This document shows positions 16,935 to 24,729 of a DNA stretch of 64,000 nt, in pieces (positions within the stretch are counted from its first letter, which is position 1; each line of letters starts with the position of its first letter). A program made the translations under genes and the position numbers. Source of the DNA: CTSoil-075 sp042610375 (lineage in GTDB: Bacteria > Bacillota > Negativicutes > DSM-13327). The stretch is from assembly GCF_042610375.1 (NCBI RefSeq), contig NZ_JBGJZL010000003.1, forward strand, positions 186,001-250,000, read 5' to 3'. The notes beneath the pieces were generated by a model. The model was not told the DNA's origin. It searched no databases and worked only from the letters and a program-made list of their open reading frames with translations.

Positions 16935-18221
16935 TTGCTGCGAAAAAAGATAATGTTTAATGGGTTAGTCATGACCATTGTTGTGATTGCTTTATCCCTA
17001 TTTTTTTCATCGACCCATCCTTCTATCTTGCCAATAGGGAGGACTGTTGCAGCTGCTGAGCATATTACATTGACTTGGTCAGGGGACCCTCAGACAACTC
17101 AAACCATTACTTGGAAAACTGGATTGTCTGATGTCGCTGAGCAGGTTCAATATGCTGAAGAGATAAAGGGGCAAGCTTTTCCTCAAAATTTAAAATCTGC
17201 TATTTCTAGGACAGAGGAGTTAGTCACAAATTGGGGGCCTATGAATATTCACTCTGTGACTCTGGCAGACCTTAAGCCGGGTACTTCCTATCTCTATCGT
17301 ATACAGGAAGGAAGCGAATGGAGTGAGTTTCATCGATTTACGACTGCACCGACTCAGGTAAATCATTTCAAATTTCTGGTTTTCGGTGATTCTCAAAGTA
17401 GTCATTATAATGTTTGGCAAACAACTCTTCATAAAGCATATCAAGCTAACTCTGAAGCCGTTTTTTTTACCAATATAGGAGATTTGGTCGATGTTGGGCA
17501 AGATTATGCTCAATGGAAAGCATGGTTCGATGGCGCCCAAGGGGTTGTTGAGACGATTCCTGTTATGCCTGTGACTGGGAACCATGAAACCTATACGCCA
17601 GAGCGGCGGTTTTCTATGCCGATTTTATTTACAGCTCAGTTAAAATTGCCATTGAATGGTCCGGATGGACTTAAAGGGCAAGCTTATTCTTTTGATTATG
17701 GAGATGTCCATTTTGCGATGCTTGATAGCCAAGAGGGAGAAGAAAAAAGTTTTGTCCCTGACATGCTGGAACGGCAAAGAGAATGGTTGGAAGATGATTT
17801 AGCAAAAACTCATAAGAAATGGAAAATTGTTTGTTTTCATCGTTCTCCTTATAATAATAAGGCTAAGCAGGATAACCCTAATATTCGGGTCGCTTTTGTA
17901 CCTATTCTTGATAAATATCATGCTGATGTAGTTTTTACTGGTCATGACCATGTGTATGCCCATACATATCCTCTCTATCATGATGGAGATGTTGGCAGCT
18001 TTGCTAAAGGTACAGTATATGTTGCTACTGGTCGGAGCGGGACAAAAACTTACTCCGATTCAATAGCAAAGGAATGGAATGAATTTTTTTATAATCCTTT
18101 GGATGAACCTAACTATCTTACTGTTGAAATACAGGGAGATGTTTTAACCGTGAAAGCTTTTAAACAAAGTGGTATTTTGATTGACGAGTGGGGAATTGAT
18201 AAAAAGCCTGAAAGTCGATAA
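16935..18221 (+). CDS. Exported metallophosphoesterase with purple-acid-phosphatase N-domain
   Basis: The 428-residue protein starts with TTG (GGGAGGA 7 bases upstream). Residues 8-38 form a signal peptide or anchor. Residues about 42-135 are a fibronectin-like purple-acid-phosphatase N-terminal domain. Residues 140-400 are a calcineurin-type phosphoesterase with the metal motifs FGDSQ (GDxH variant), GDLVD, GNHE, the CFHRSPY histidine and GHDHVYAHTYP. It would hydrolyse phosphomonoesters outside the membrane. It is 30 bases after pgm and possibly co-transcribed. In the first motif Gln stands where His is usual, a variation known in this superfamily. Confidence 0.88.
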   Translation: MLRKKIMFNGLVMTIVVIALSLFFSSTHPSILPIGRTVAAAEHITLTWSGDPQTTQTITWKTGLSDVAEQVQYAEEIKGQAFPQNLKSAISRTEELVTNWGPMNIHSVTLADLKPGTSYLYRIQEGSEWSEFHRFTTAPTQVNHFKFLVFGDSQSSHYNVWQTTLHKAYQANSEAVFFTNIGDLVDVGQDYAQWKAWFDGAQGVVETIPVMPVTGNHETYTPERRFSMPILFTAQLKLPLNGPDGLKGQAYSFDYGDVHFAMLDSQEGEEKSFVPDMLERQREWLEDDLAKTHKKWKIVCFHRSPYNNKAKQDNPNIRVAFVPILDKYHADVVFTGHDHVYAHTYPLYHDGDVGSFAKGTVYVATGRSGTKTYSDSIAKEWNEFFYNPLDEPNYLTVEIQGDVLTVKAFKQSGILIDEWGIDKKPESR

Positions 18222-18226
18222 ATAGA

Positions 18227-18263
18227 AAAAAGCTCCTCTGCCATAAAGGCAGGGGAGCTTTTT
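18227..18263. terminator. Bidirectional terminator, phosphoesterase / zinc-ribbon gene
   Basis: Perfect 16-base arms with one G-U (18227-18242, 18248-18263; core AGCTCCTCTGCC) flanked by A- and T-runs lie between convergent genes. Confidence 0.88.
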
Positions 18264-18269
18264 GTAGAA

Positions 18270-18566
18270 TTAACGGTTGTTGCTGAAACAGTCTCTGCAA
18301 TAAACAGGACGGTCGCCGCTTGGACGGAAAGGAACTTGAGTGCTTACGCCGCAAGCTGCACAAGTTGCATCATGCATTTCACGTTGTTGGTAGTTGCTGT
18401 TACCGCCACGACCGCCACCGTTTCTTTGTTTGTTAGCTGCTCTGCATTGAGGGCAACGACCTGGTTCGTTGGTGAACCCTTTTTCAGCGAAGAAATCTTG
18501 CTCTGAAGCTGAGAATACGAATTGGTCGCCACAATCGCGGCAAGTTAAAGTTTTGTCTTGGTTCAT
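18270..18566 (-). CDS. Double zinc-ribbon protein (zinc-binding CxxCx..CxxC type), copy 1
   Basis: The protein is 98 residues with four CxxC pairs: CRDC at 9-12, CPQC near 38-41, CAAC near 70-73 and CRDC near 90-93. Two zinc ribbons of the small zf-trcl type are joined by a Gly/Asn/Arg-rich linker (GGGRGGNSNYQQRE). The function of the family is not established; nucleic-acid or protein binding is plausible. A near-identical copy lies at 18773-19063, so this is a recent tandem duplication that includes the regions around the gene ends. Each copy has its own RBS (GGAGGCTA-type) and terminator. Confidence 0.85.
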   Translation of the reverse strand: MNQDKTLTCRDCGDQFVFSASEQDFFAEKGFTNEPGRCPQCRAANKQRNGGGRGGNSNYQQREMHDATCAACGVSTQVPFRPSGDRPVYCRDCFSNNR

Positions 18567-18734
18567 GTATATAGCCTCCTTGAATGTATATTACCCAAAT
18601 AGTAAACGGAGAATACTCACTTCATCTATTTAAGAACTATTAAAGTATACGATTAATTGGTTCAGAAGTAAAGTAAAATTATGCTTTTTTAAAAATAAAA
18701 GATTTTAAGCGTGAAATTTGACTCTATTCATAAG

Positions 18735-18763
18735 AAAAAGCACTGTTAAAAACAGTGCTTTTT
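18735..18763 (-). terminator. Terminator after zinc-ribbon copy 2
   Basis: The arms AAAAAGCACTGTT and AACAGTGCTTTTT (18735-18747, 18751-18763) surround a 3-base loop. On the minus strand a U-run completes an efficient terminator between the two copies. The remaining roughly 170 bases up to copy 1 hold its promoter and nothing else visible. Confidence 0.85.
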
Positions 18764-18772
18764 TATATCAGA

Positions 18773-19063
18773 TTAACGGTTGTTGCTGAAACAATCTCTG
18801 CAATAAACAGGACGGTCGCCGCTTGGACGGAAAGGAACTTGAGTGCTTACGCCACAAGCTGCACACGTTGCGTCATGCATTTCGCGTTGTTGGTAGTTGT
18901 TGTTACGACCACCACCGTTATTTTGTTTGTGAATTGCTCTGCATTGAGGGCAACGGCCTGGTTCATTGGTGAACCCTTTTTCAGCGTAGAAATCTTGTTC
19001 TGAAGCTGAAAATACGAATTGATCTGCGCAATCGCGGCATGTTAAAGTTTTGTCTTGACTCAT
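18773..19063 (-). CDS. Double zinc-ribbon protein, copy 2
   Basis: The protein is 96 residues from an ATG at 19063 preceded by GAGGCTA; the frame extends 20 codons upstream without an RBS. All eight Cys of the four CxxC pairs of copy 1 are kept. Differences cluster in the linker, where two residues are missing, and include Gly13 to Ala and Phe to Tyr near residue 26. Nucleotide identity is so high over most of the gene that recent duplication or gene conversion is likely. Separate promoters and terminators suggest the two could be expressed under different conditions. Confidence 0.85.
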   Translation of the reverse strand: MSQDKTLTCRDCADQFVFSASEQDFYAEKGFTNEPGRCPQCRAIHKQNNGGGRNNNYQQREMHDATCAACGVSTQVPFRPSGDRPVYCRDCFSNNR

Positions 19064-19160
19064 GTTAAATAGCCTCCTCGAATCTGTTACTAAAATAGTC
19101 AATGGTATACAAGTAGTAAACACAATAAATCTATTTTAGGACATTTAAAGTATATAATAA

Positions 19161-19416
19161 AACAATATAAATGTAAAGGGTTTTAAGATCCGAAAACAAA
19201 TTAATTTTACTGAGCAACAATATAGAGTTCTTTTGCAGTTACTCGTAAAAACAATTCAGTCTTTTCTAAGATTTTTTTACTGTAAAAGAGGAAATTTATC
19301 TTGAATATTGAAGTGGTTAACATTAAATACTAAATTTAATGAAGACATTCAAACTGAAGTTTATCCGATGGCTAAGTTCTTGGATAAGGGAGACTCAGAT
19401 TTAGAGGAGATTCATA
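19161..19416 (+). pseudogene. Decayed coding remnant interrupted by one in-frame stop
   Basis: This is a 353-base gap between zinc-ribbon copy 2 and the DUF4931 gene. One reading frame reads like protein: a KQINFTEQQYRVLLQLL segment from 19194, a single TGA at 19302-19304, then in the same frame TKFNEDIQTEVYPMAKFL and DKGDSDLEEIHN up to the next gene. No start codon with an RBS is present. The FTEQQYRVLLQL segment resembles the start of small Firmicute proteins of unknown function that I have seen. It is probably a dead gene; a chance open frame cannot be excluded. Confidence 0.35.
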
Positions 19417-20184
19417 ATGCCAGCAAGAAAAACATATTTAATTTTTGACTCAAATATTGGAAAAAACAAGCCGGAAAATATTATTAATGCAACTGCGACA
19501 TGTCCATTCTGTCATCGTGAGGAATTGACAGATATTCTGGCAAGTGACGGATCCATCTTGTTAATAAAAAATAAATATCCCGTTTTAATCAATGCCTTTC
19601 AAACTGTTCTAATTGAAACAGATGATTGTAATTCCGACTTATCTCTTTATAGTAAGGATCATCTATATAAAGTAATTGGATTTGGTGTAAAGAAATGGCA
19701 AGAAATGATACGCAGCGGTGACTTTTCTTCTGTTCTTTTTTATAAAAATTATGGTCCTTATTCAGGTGGTACAATTAGGCATCCTCATATGCAAATCGTT
19801 GGCTTAAAAGATATCGATTATACAGATAATATAACGATTGAAAGTTTGCAGGGGTTCATTATTCACGAAAAAGATGGGGTTGAGTTAAATTTAGCTCAAG
19901 AACCTAAAAATGGTTTTTTTGAATTTAATGTGCGACTCGGTAGTTTAGAGTACGTAAATCAAATGGCTGATTATATACAAATTGTAATTCATTATTTATT
20001 AAATCATTTTCATAAAAATTGCAAAAGTTATAACTTGTTTTTTTATCAAATTAATGATGAAATTTCTGTTAAAATTATGCCAAGATTTGTTACATCTCCC
20101 TTGCTTATCGGCTATTCCATACCGCAGATATCCAATCGGGCAACGGAAGTGGTAACCGAGATACAACATCTATACTTTTCTTAA
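19417..20184 (+). CDS. DUF4931 protein, HIT/GalT-like fold
   Basis: This 255-residue protein has an N-terminal zinc-type CPFC (residues 29-32) and a GGTIRHPHMQIVG motif (about residues 118-130). Its HxHxQ is the nucleotide-transfer signature of the HIT/GalT superfamily. The spacing of the two resembles galactose-1-phosphate uridylyltransferase cut to one domain pair, so a nucleotidyl-transferase or phosphorylase role is likely, with unknown substrate. RBS AGAGGAGA precedes the ATG. It stands alone between a decayed gene and the hemerythrin and is unrelated by position to the galT at 39880. Confidence 0.8.
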   Translation: MPARKTYLIFDSNIGKNKPENIINATATCPFCHREELTDILASDGSILLIKNKYPVLINAFQTVLIETDDCNSDLSLYSKDHLYKVIGFGVKKWQEMIRSGDFSSVLFYKNYGPYSGGTIRHPHMQIVGLKDIDYTDNITIESLQGFIIHEKDGVELNLAQEPKNGFFEFNVRLGSLEYVNQMADYIQIVIHYLLNHFHKNCKSYNLFFYQINDEISVKIMPRFVTSPLLIGYSIPQISNRATEVVTEIQHLYFS

Positions 20185-20251
20185 TTTAGATAGCAGGGAA
20201 TACGCTTTTGTCGAAGAATGAAGATAATACGAGAATAAATGGAGGTGTCTT

Positions 20252-20671
20252 ATGAATTTTTATAATTGGGATGAAAAATTTTCTGTTGGTATTCGAGATT
20301 TTGACGAACATCATAAAGAACTTATTGATTTACTCAATGAAGTGTACAAAAAAGTATTCCAATGCGAGGATATTGATGAAGAGCGAATTTTGACGCAAAA
20401 AACACTAAGTAACTTATTAGAATATACAAAATATCATTTTACAGCTGAAGAAGCATTAATGAAAGAATTGGATTATCCAGAATATGAAGAACATAAAGGG
20501 AAACATGATTATTATATAAATGAAATTGATAATATCGTTCAGGACCACAAAAAAGGCGGCGTTGCCCTGTCTTTTACAGTATTTATGATGCTAAAAGAGT
20601 GGATTATGGTACATATTTTAGTTGAAGATAAACAGTATAGTCAGTTCTTTAAGGAAAATGGAATACAATAG
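20252..20671 (+). CDS. Bacteriohemerythrin
   Basis: This 139-residue single-domain hemerythrin binds O2 reversibly at a di-iron site. The ligands follow the family pattern: His in DFDEHHKELIDLLNEVY, the H-x3-E of YHFTAEEALM, His in EEHKGKH, and the final H-x4-D in HILVEDKQYSQF. In a strict or micro-oxygen-tolerant anaerobe it may store or sense oxygen, or deliver it for detoxification. RBS GGAGGTG precedes the ATG, and a terminator follows within 30 bases, so it is monocistronic. Confidence 0.92.
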   Translation: MNFYNWDEKFSVGIRDFDEHHKELIDLLNEVYKKVFQCEDIDEERILTQKTLSNLLEYTKYHFTAEEALMKELDYPEYEEHKGKHDYYINEIDNIVQDHKKGGVALSFTVFMMLKEWIMVHILVEDKQYSQFFKENGIQ

Positions 20672-20673
20672 AT

Positions 20674-20702
20674 AAAAGTTCCTCGTCAAGAGGAACTTTT
20701 TA
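20674..20702. terminator. Terminator hemerythrin / YdjM-like gene
   Basis: The arms AAAAGTTCCTC and GAGGAACTTTT (20674-20684, 20690-20700) end in U-runs. It lies between convergent genes. Confidence 0.85.
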
Positions 20703-20709
20703 GGTAGAG

Positions 20710-21654
20710 TCAACAAGGTATTTTCATCGTTCTTCCATAAGAATGCATATAGGAAGCTGTCGGAAGTTTATTGTGATCAAAGATAATAGTGGCATGGTGG
20801 AGAAATTGTTTATTTAGAATATAACGTAAGTCATAAATGTTTACAGAGAGGGTATTAAAATGTTCGCGCTCTTCAAAATAAATAAATGGTGTAAAACTGG
20901 TAAAAAAATCTCCTAGAGGCGTTTTTCTCGCTTCTAGTGTAATTTTAGAGAGCTTTTTTTGTTTGGGAAGATTCGCATTAATTTCTAGCACTGGGTAGAG
21001 TACGCCCAATTGTCCTACAAGGTAGCAATGTTCAGTTTCCAAGACAAAATCCCAAAAAAGGATACGTTTTAAGGAAGGCATTACAGATAGTTGTATTATT
21101 TTTTGATGATCAAACAAATTTTTCAGTTGCTTTTTTGCTTTTTTGCGTAATATAATTCTGAGAGCAAGGTAGGCAATGATGACAAAAAAAGTACTAAATG
21201 AGAGTTCGAACATGGTAATGTTGAGAGAATATAGACTTGTCATTAGTACTAATAAAATAGGATCAACTACATTTAATAAATATAAACTTTTGCGCTCTTT
21301 GCGAAATGGCCACAAAATGGCTGCGCCATGGGTATTGAAGTAATCAATCATGATATGAGATAAACCACCAGCAAAGGCCCACCCCAATAGGGATAATAGA
21401 TGAGTCTGTGGCATGAAAAAATGCAGAAGTATACCGATGAGAAGGGACCATATCGCAAGTCCAGGGAGAGAATGGGAAAAGGATCGATGTTGTTTGATGT
21501 AAGAAAAATTGCCCTTGATTTGCGTAATAATATCAAAATCAGGTGCTTGTGCTCCAAGAATAGTTGCTAAATAGATAGGGTCATTTAAAGATAGTTGGTG
21601 ACCCGATAAACCAGCAACGGCAATGCCGATCAGTGCATGTGACAAGGAATCCAT
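20710..21654 (-). CDS. Membrane-bound metal-dependent hydrolase, YdjM/DUF457 type
   Basis: The protein is 314 residues. The N-terminal half carries the family metal motifs MDSLSHALIGIA, GAQAPDFDII and HRSFSHSLPG, plus GGLSHIMIDYFNTHG, whose His and Asp residues would bind metal at the membrane surface. There are four to six hydrophobic segments. Family members are SOS-linked inner-membrane proteins of unclear substrate. The C-terminal third (about residues 185-314) is soluble and poorly conserved. RBS GGAGGTG is upstream of the ATG at 21654, with no neighbour in an operon. Confidence 0.85.
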   Translation of the reverse strand: MDSLSHALIGIAVAGLSGHQLSLNDPIYLATILGAQAPDFDIITQIKGNFSYIKQHRSFSHSLPGLAIWSLLIGILLHFFMPQTHLLSLLGWAFAGGLSHIMIDYFNTHGAAILWPFRKERKSLYLLNVVDPILLVLMTSLYSLNITMFELSFSTFFVIIAYLALRIILRKKAKKQLKNLFDHQKIIQLSVMPSLKRILFWDFVLETEHCYLVGQLGVLYPVLEINANLPKQKKLSKITLEARKTPLGDFFTSFTPFIYFEEREHFNTLSVNIYDLRYILNKQFLHHATIIFDHNKLPTASYMHSYGRTMKIPC

Positions 21655-21751
21655 CAGTACACCTCCCTTACTATTAAGTTTACATAAAATTATATCATAG
21701 ACAGGGAGGAGGTAGTACTGGTAATTAGTGCGAGTTTGGTTTTCATAAAAA

Positions 21752-21787
21752 AAGAGGTGCCCTTATTACCTAAGGTCACCTCAAAAT
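21752..21787 (-). terminator. Terminator after the lysine permease
   Basis: GAGGTG-x-CCTTA pairs with TAAGG-x-CACCTC (21754-21783). It is flanked by AAAAAAA, which is a U-run on the minus strand. Confidence 0.8.
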
Positions 21788-21789
21788 GG

Positions 21790-23214
21790 TTAACTTATTT
21801 CTCTTTCTTTTAGGGTTGTCGCATGTTTTTTATTTAAAAATAGTAAATAGTATAAGTAAACTCCAGCTAATGCAGGAATACCAGTATATAAGACAATACG
21901 TTGTGATTCGTCAAAATATAAACTAATAATCACACCTAAATTGAGTACGAGTGCCAATATGGGGACAAGGGGATAAAATGGAGTACGAAAGGTAAGTTGT
22001 TCTAACTTTCCACCAAGGCGAATAAATTCTTTGCGGAAGTTCAGTTGGCACCAGGCGATGATGACCCAGATTAAACAACCTGTCAGACCAGTACTCGACA
22101 TAAGCCAGAGATATACAGTATCAGCGGCGTATTCACTCGTCAATAAGGACATACATGCTAAGAGCACAGTGATTAAGACACCATATACGGGTACACCGCG
22201 GGAGTTCACCTTACCCAGTATGCTAGGAGCAAGGCCTTCTTTAGACATGGACCAGAGAAGACGTGAGCAAGCATATAAAGCTGAACTGCCTGAAGATAGG
22301 GCAGAGGTCATTACAACAAAAAACATGATATCTTTTGCTAATGGCAGACCAAGCATACCAAAGACATGAGCAAAAGGACTTTCTAAAACGCTGGCTTCAT
22401 TGAAGGGAATGATGGCAGCCAGTACGACCATTGCGAGGACATAAAAGAAGATAATGCGAAAAGCGATACCCTTAATGACCCTAGGAACGTTTTTACCTGG
22501 GTTTTCACATTCACCGGCAGCAATGCCGACAAGTTCAGCTCCTTGGAAGGAGTAGACGACTGCGATCATAGTGAGGAAAACTGCTTCAAAGCCATTGGGA
22601 AAAAGACCGGAGCTCGTATGGAAATTTGAAAAAGCCATAGGTACAGCATTGTCAGAAAAGCCGAAGATTAAGCCACAACCGGCCACGATAAAGGCGAGAA
22701 TTGCAGTGACTTTGATACTGGCAAACCAGAATTCAGCCTCTCCATAGGCTTTTACTGAAATGATATTTAGTAAGGCAAGTATTGTAGCAAAAAAACCACA
22801 CCAGATCCAAATCGCAATCTGGGGAAACCAGTTATTCATGATAATGCCTGCAGCCGTAAAGTCAGCGGCTATACAAATCGCCCAGTTAATCCAATATAAC
22901 CAACCTGTCGTAAAACCAGCACCAGGGGAGATAAATCGCGAGGCATAGCTCTGGAATGAACCCGATACAGGCATCGCAGCTGTTAATTCACCAAGACACA
23001 ATAATACTAAATACATAATAAAGCCACCAACGAGATAAGCAAGGACGGCACCGAGAGGACCTGCTTGACTGATGGTTTGCCCTGAGCCGACAAATAATCC
23101 AGTACCAATTGTACCCCCAATGGAAATCATCATAAGGTGACGTGATTTCATATCACGTTTCAATCCTTCTTTTTGCGGACATAATTCATCTAAATTTAAT
23201 GTTGATTTTGACAT
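21790..23214 (-). CDS. lysP: Amino-acid permease, lysine-specific (LysP type)
   Basis: This 474-residue APC-family permease has 12 hydrophobic segments. The APC signature follows a basic N-terminus: MISIGGTIGTGLFVGSGQTI in helix 1 and the conserved GELTAAMPVSGSFQSYASRF between helices 2 and 3. Sequence alone would allow other cationic or neutral amino acids. The leader, however, carries a lysine riboswitch (23240-23484), so import of lysine is strongly indicated. Expression should fall when lysine is plentiful. The RBS GGAGGC lies between the riboswitch terminator and the ATG. Confidence 0.9.
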   Translation of the reverse strand: MSKSTLNLDELCPQKEGLKRDMKSRHLMMISIGGTIGTGLFVGSGQTISQAGPLGAVLAYLVGGFIMYLVLLCLGELTAAMPVSGSFQSYASRFISPGAGFTTGWLYWINWAICIAADFTAAGIIMNNWFPQIAIWIWCGFFATILALLNIISVKAYGEAEFWFASIKVTAILAFIVAGCGLIFGFSDNAVPMAFSNFHTSSGLFPNGFEAVFLTMIAVVYSFQGAELVGIAAGECENPGKNVPRVIKGIAFRIIFFYVLAMVVLAAIIPFNEASVLESPFAHVFGMLGLPLAKDIMFFVVMTSALSSGSSALYACSRLLWSMSKEGLAPSILGKVNSRGVPVYGVLITVLLACMSLLTSEYAADTVYLWLMSSTGLTGCLIWVIIAWCQLNFRKEFIRLGGKLEQLTFRTPFYPLVPILALVLNLGVIISLYFDESQRIVLYTGIPALAGVYLYYLLFLNKKHATTLKEREIS

Positions 23215-23239
23215 AAAAGCCTCCTGATTTAATAAAATA

Positions 23240-23484
23240 AAAAAATGGTTGTGAACTATCTCACAACCAACAAATTTACATAAATATATAAATCCCCGCT
23301 TGTATGAGATAGCTCTTCACCTGAAAATGGGAATCTTCAGGTGACAGACTTGTACTTATTCAATACAAATCCAGCAAAAAAAACCAGGTTGGTTATTTTT
23401 ACTTCGGCGAAGATTCCTTTTTGTATAGTTCATCGTAACCAGCTCACTATACATACTCATAATATCCGCACCTCTATGCATCAC
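23240..23484 (-). promoter_or_regulatory. Lysine riboswitch (L-box) with terminator
   Basis: On the minus strand the conserved L-box blocks occur in order: AGAGGTGCG (complement of 23467-23475), TATGAGTA, TCGCCGAAG, TTGCTGG, TTGAATAA, AAGTCTGTCACCTG and GAGCTATCTCATAC. The last block is the 3' side of P1 (23302-23315). The expression platform is a terminator, GGTTGTGA and TCACAACC arms at 23247-23268 followed by a U-run. The loop and ascending arm (GTGAGATAGTTC) can instead pair over about 12 bases with GAGCTATCTCAT, giving an antiterminator. Lysine binding would hold P1, free the terminator and switch lysP off. Confidence 0.93.
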
Positions 23485-23504
23485 AGCCTATTTAATTGAT
23501 CTTT

Positions 23505-23533
23505 AGTTTAATAGAAATACTGTTATCTGTCAA
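23505..23533 (-). promoter_or_regulatory. Sigma-A-type promoter of lysP
   Basis: TTGACA (complement of 23528-23533), a 17-base spacer and TAAACT (complement of 23505-23510) lie just upstream of the riboswitch aptamer. Confidence 0.65.
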
Positions 23534-23619
23534 TATTTCTATTGAATTAAAGGTCTTTTCTCAGGAGATTCTGAAAAGAAAAGCTTACTATAACGTTATA
23601 TTTTTTATGGAGGATCTAA

Positions 23620-24681
23620 ATGGAAAATGAATATCAAAGATTAGACGCTAAATTTGCCCAGTCCTTAGTGGACATTGTTGCTGCAGAACTAAATAAAAAT
23701 GTAAATATTCTTGATGATCGTGGAGTCATTATTGCATCTTTTAGCCGAGATCGCATTGGGCAGGTACATGAAGCCGGTGCGAGGATGCTCAAGGCTGAGA
23801 TGATTAAAGAATTTTATGTTAGCGAAGAAGATGAATTGCACTTACGTGGTATCCGTAATGGATTTAATGTACCGATTATGTTTGAAAATAAGTGCGTGGG
23901 TGTCATTGGCGTTACGGGTGACTTAAAAACGGCGGAACCTTATGCACGACTTGCAGCACGTTTTGTGGAGGCGAATTTACAGTCCAATGCAAGACAAGAA
24001 AAATTAGTTGGTGCATTAAAGGAAAAAGAAGAACTTCAATCTATATTTCTAAATAAAATAATTCGTGTTCAAGAAGAAGAACGTAAAAAAATCTCCCGAG
24101 AACTACATGATGAAACGAGTCAATCCTTAACATCCATTATTGTTGGTTTGCGTATCCTTGCAGAACAGGTGCAAAATAGTGGGGAACGAGAAAAAATATT
24201 ACAAATGCGAGATCTTGCTTTGACGACATTAGAGGCTGTTCATGATATGGCAGTACAACTTCGTCCTGTGTTATTAGATGACTTAGGATTGGTAGCAGCA
24301 GCACAAAAATACATTGCGAACTATTCAAAGCAATATAAAATTTTAATGAATATTGAGTTTAATATTCTATCTCGTGAGCGATTTGCGACTGAAGTTGAGA
24401 TTGCATTATATCGAATCTTGCAGGAGGCATTAACCAATATTGTCAAGCATGCTGGGGCGACACAAGTCTGGGTCTCTTTGTATAAAAAACAAAATAAACT
24501 GATTCTAATTATTAATGACAATGGTGTGGGATTTAATCTTGATTTATTTAAAAGTACTCATAGTCGTACTTCTTTAGGCATATATGGAATGGGTGAACGT
24601 GTATCGCTAGTGGATGGAACCTTTGAAATCAAATCAGAAATTGGTCAGGGAACGAAAATTTTTGTAGAGATTCCCTTATGA
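23620..24681 (+). CDS. Sensor histidine kinase with diacid-recognition domain (NarX/DegS class)
   Basis: The 353-residue protein is cytoplasmic, without membrane helices. Residues 1-125 match the sugar-diacid-recognition domain of CdaR-type regulators (FAQSLVDIVAAELNKNVNILD, DRIGQVHEAGARML). A coiled coil at about 125-155 leads to a HisKA_3 domain with the phospho-acceptor in KKISRELHDETSQSL. The HATPase_c domain has LQEALTNIVKHA, NDNGVGF and TSLGIYGMGERV. It most likely pairs with the NarL-type response regulator at 27642-28316. The two genes flank glcD/glcF, so the signal may be glycolate, lactate or a related hydroxy acid (inference). It is convergent with glcF. Confidence 0.88.
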   Translation: MENEYQRLDAKFAQSLVDIVAAELNKNVNILDDRGVIIASFSRDRIGQVHEAGARMLKAEMIKEFYVSEEDELHLRGIRNGFNVPIMFENKCVGVIGVTGDLKTAEPYARLAARFVEANLQSNARQEKLVGALKEKEELQSIFLNKIIRVQEEERKKISRELHDETSQSLTSIIVGLRILAEQVQNSGEREKILQMRDLALTTLEAVHDMAVQLRPVLLDDLGLVAAAQKYIANYSKQYKILMNIEFNILSRERFATEVEIALYRILQEALTNIVKHAGATQVWVSLYKKQNKLILIINDNGVGFNLDLFKSTHSRTSLGIYGMGERVSLVDGTFEIKSEIGQGTKIFVEIPL

Positions 24682-24685
24682 AAAG

Positions 24686-24727
24686 AAAAAAACTGTAGGC
24701 ACAATTCATGCCTACAGTTTTTTTCTT
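24686..24727. terminator. Bidirectional terminator, kinase / glcF
   Basis: Perfect 15-base arms (24686-24700, 24710-24724; core ACTGTAGGC) with A- and T-runs on both sides lie between convergent genes. Confidence 0.9.
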
Positions 24728-24729
24728 TT

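Noticed and set aside
17220..17585. Antisense 121-codon frame inside the metallophosphoesterase gene
   Set aside because: Shadow frame without start signals opposite the metal-binding motifs of the real gene.
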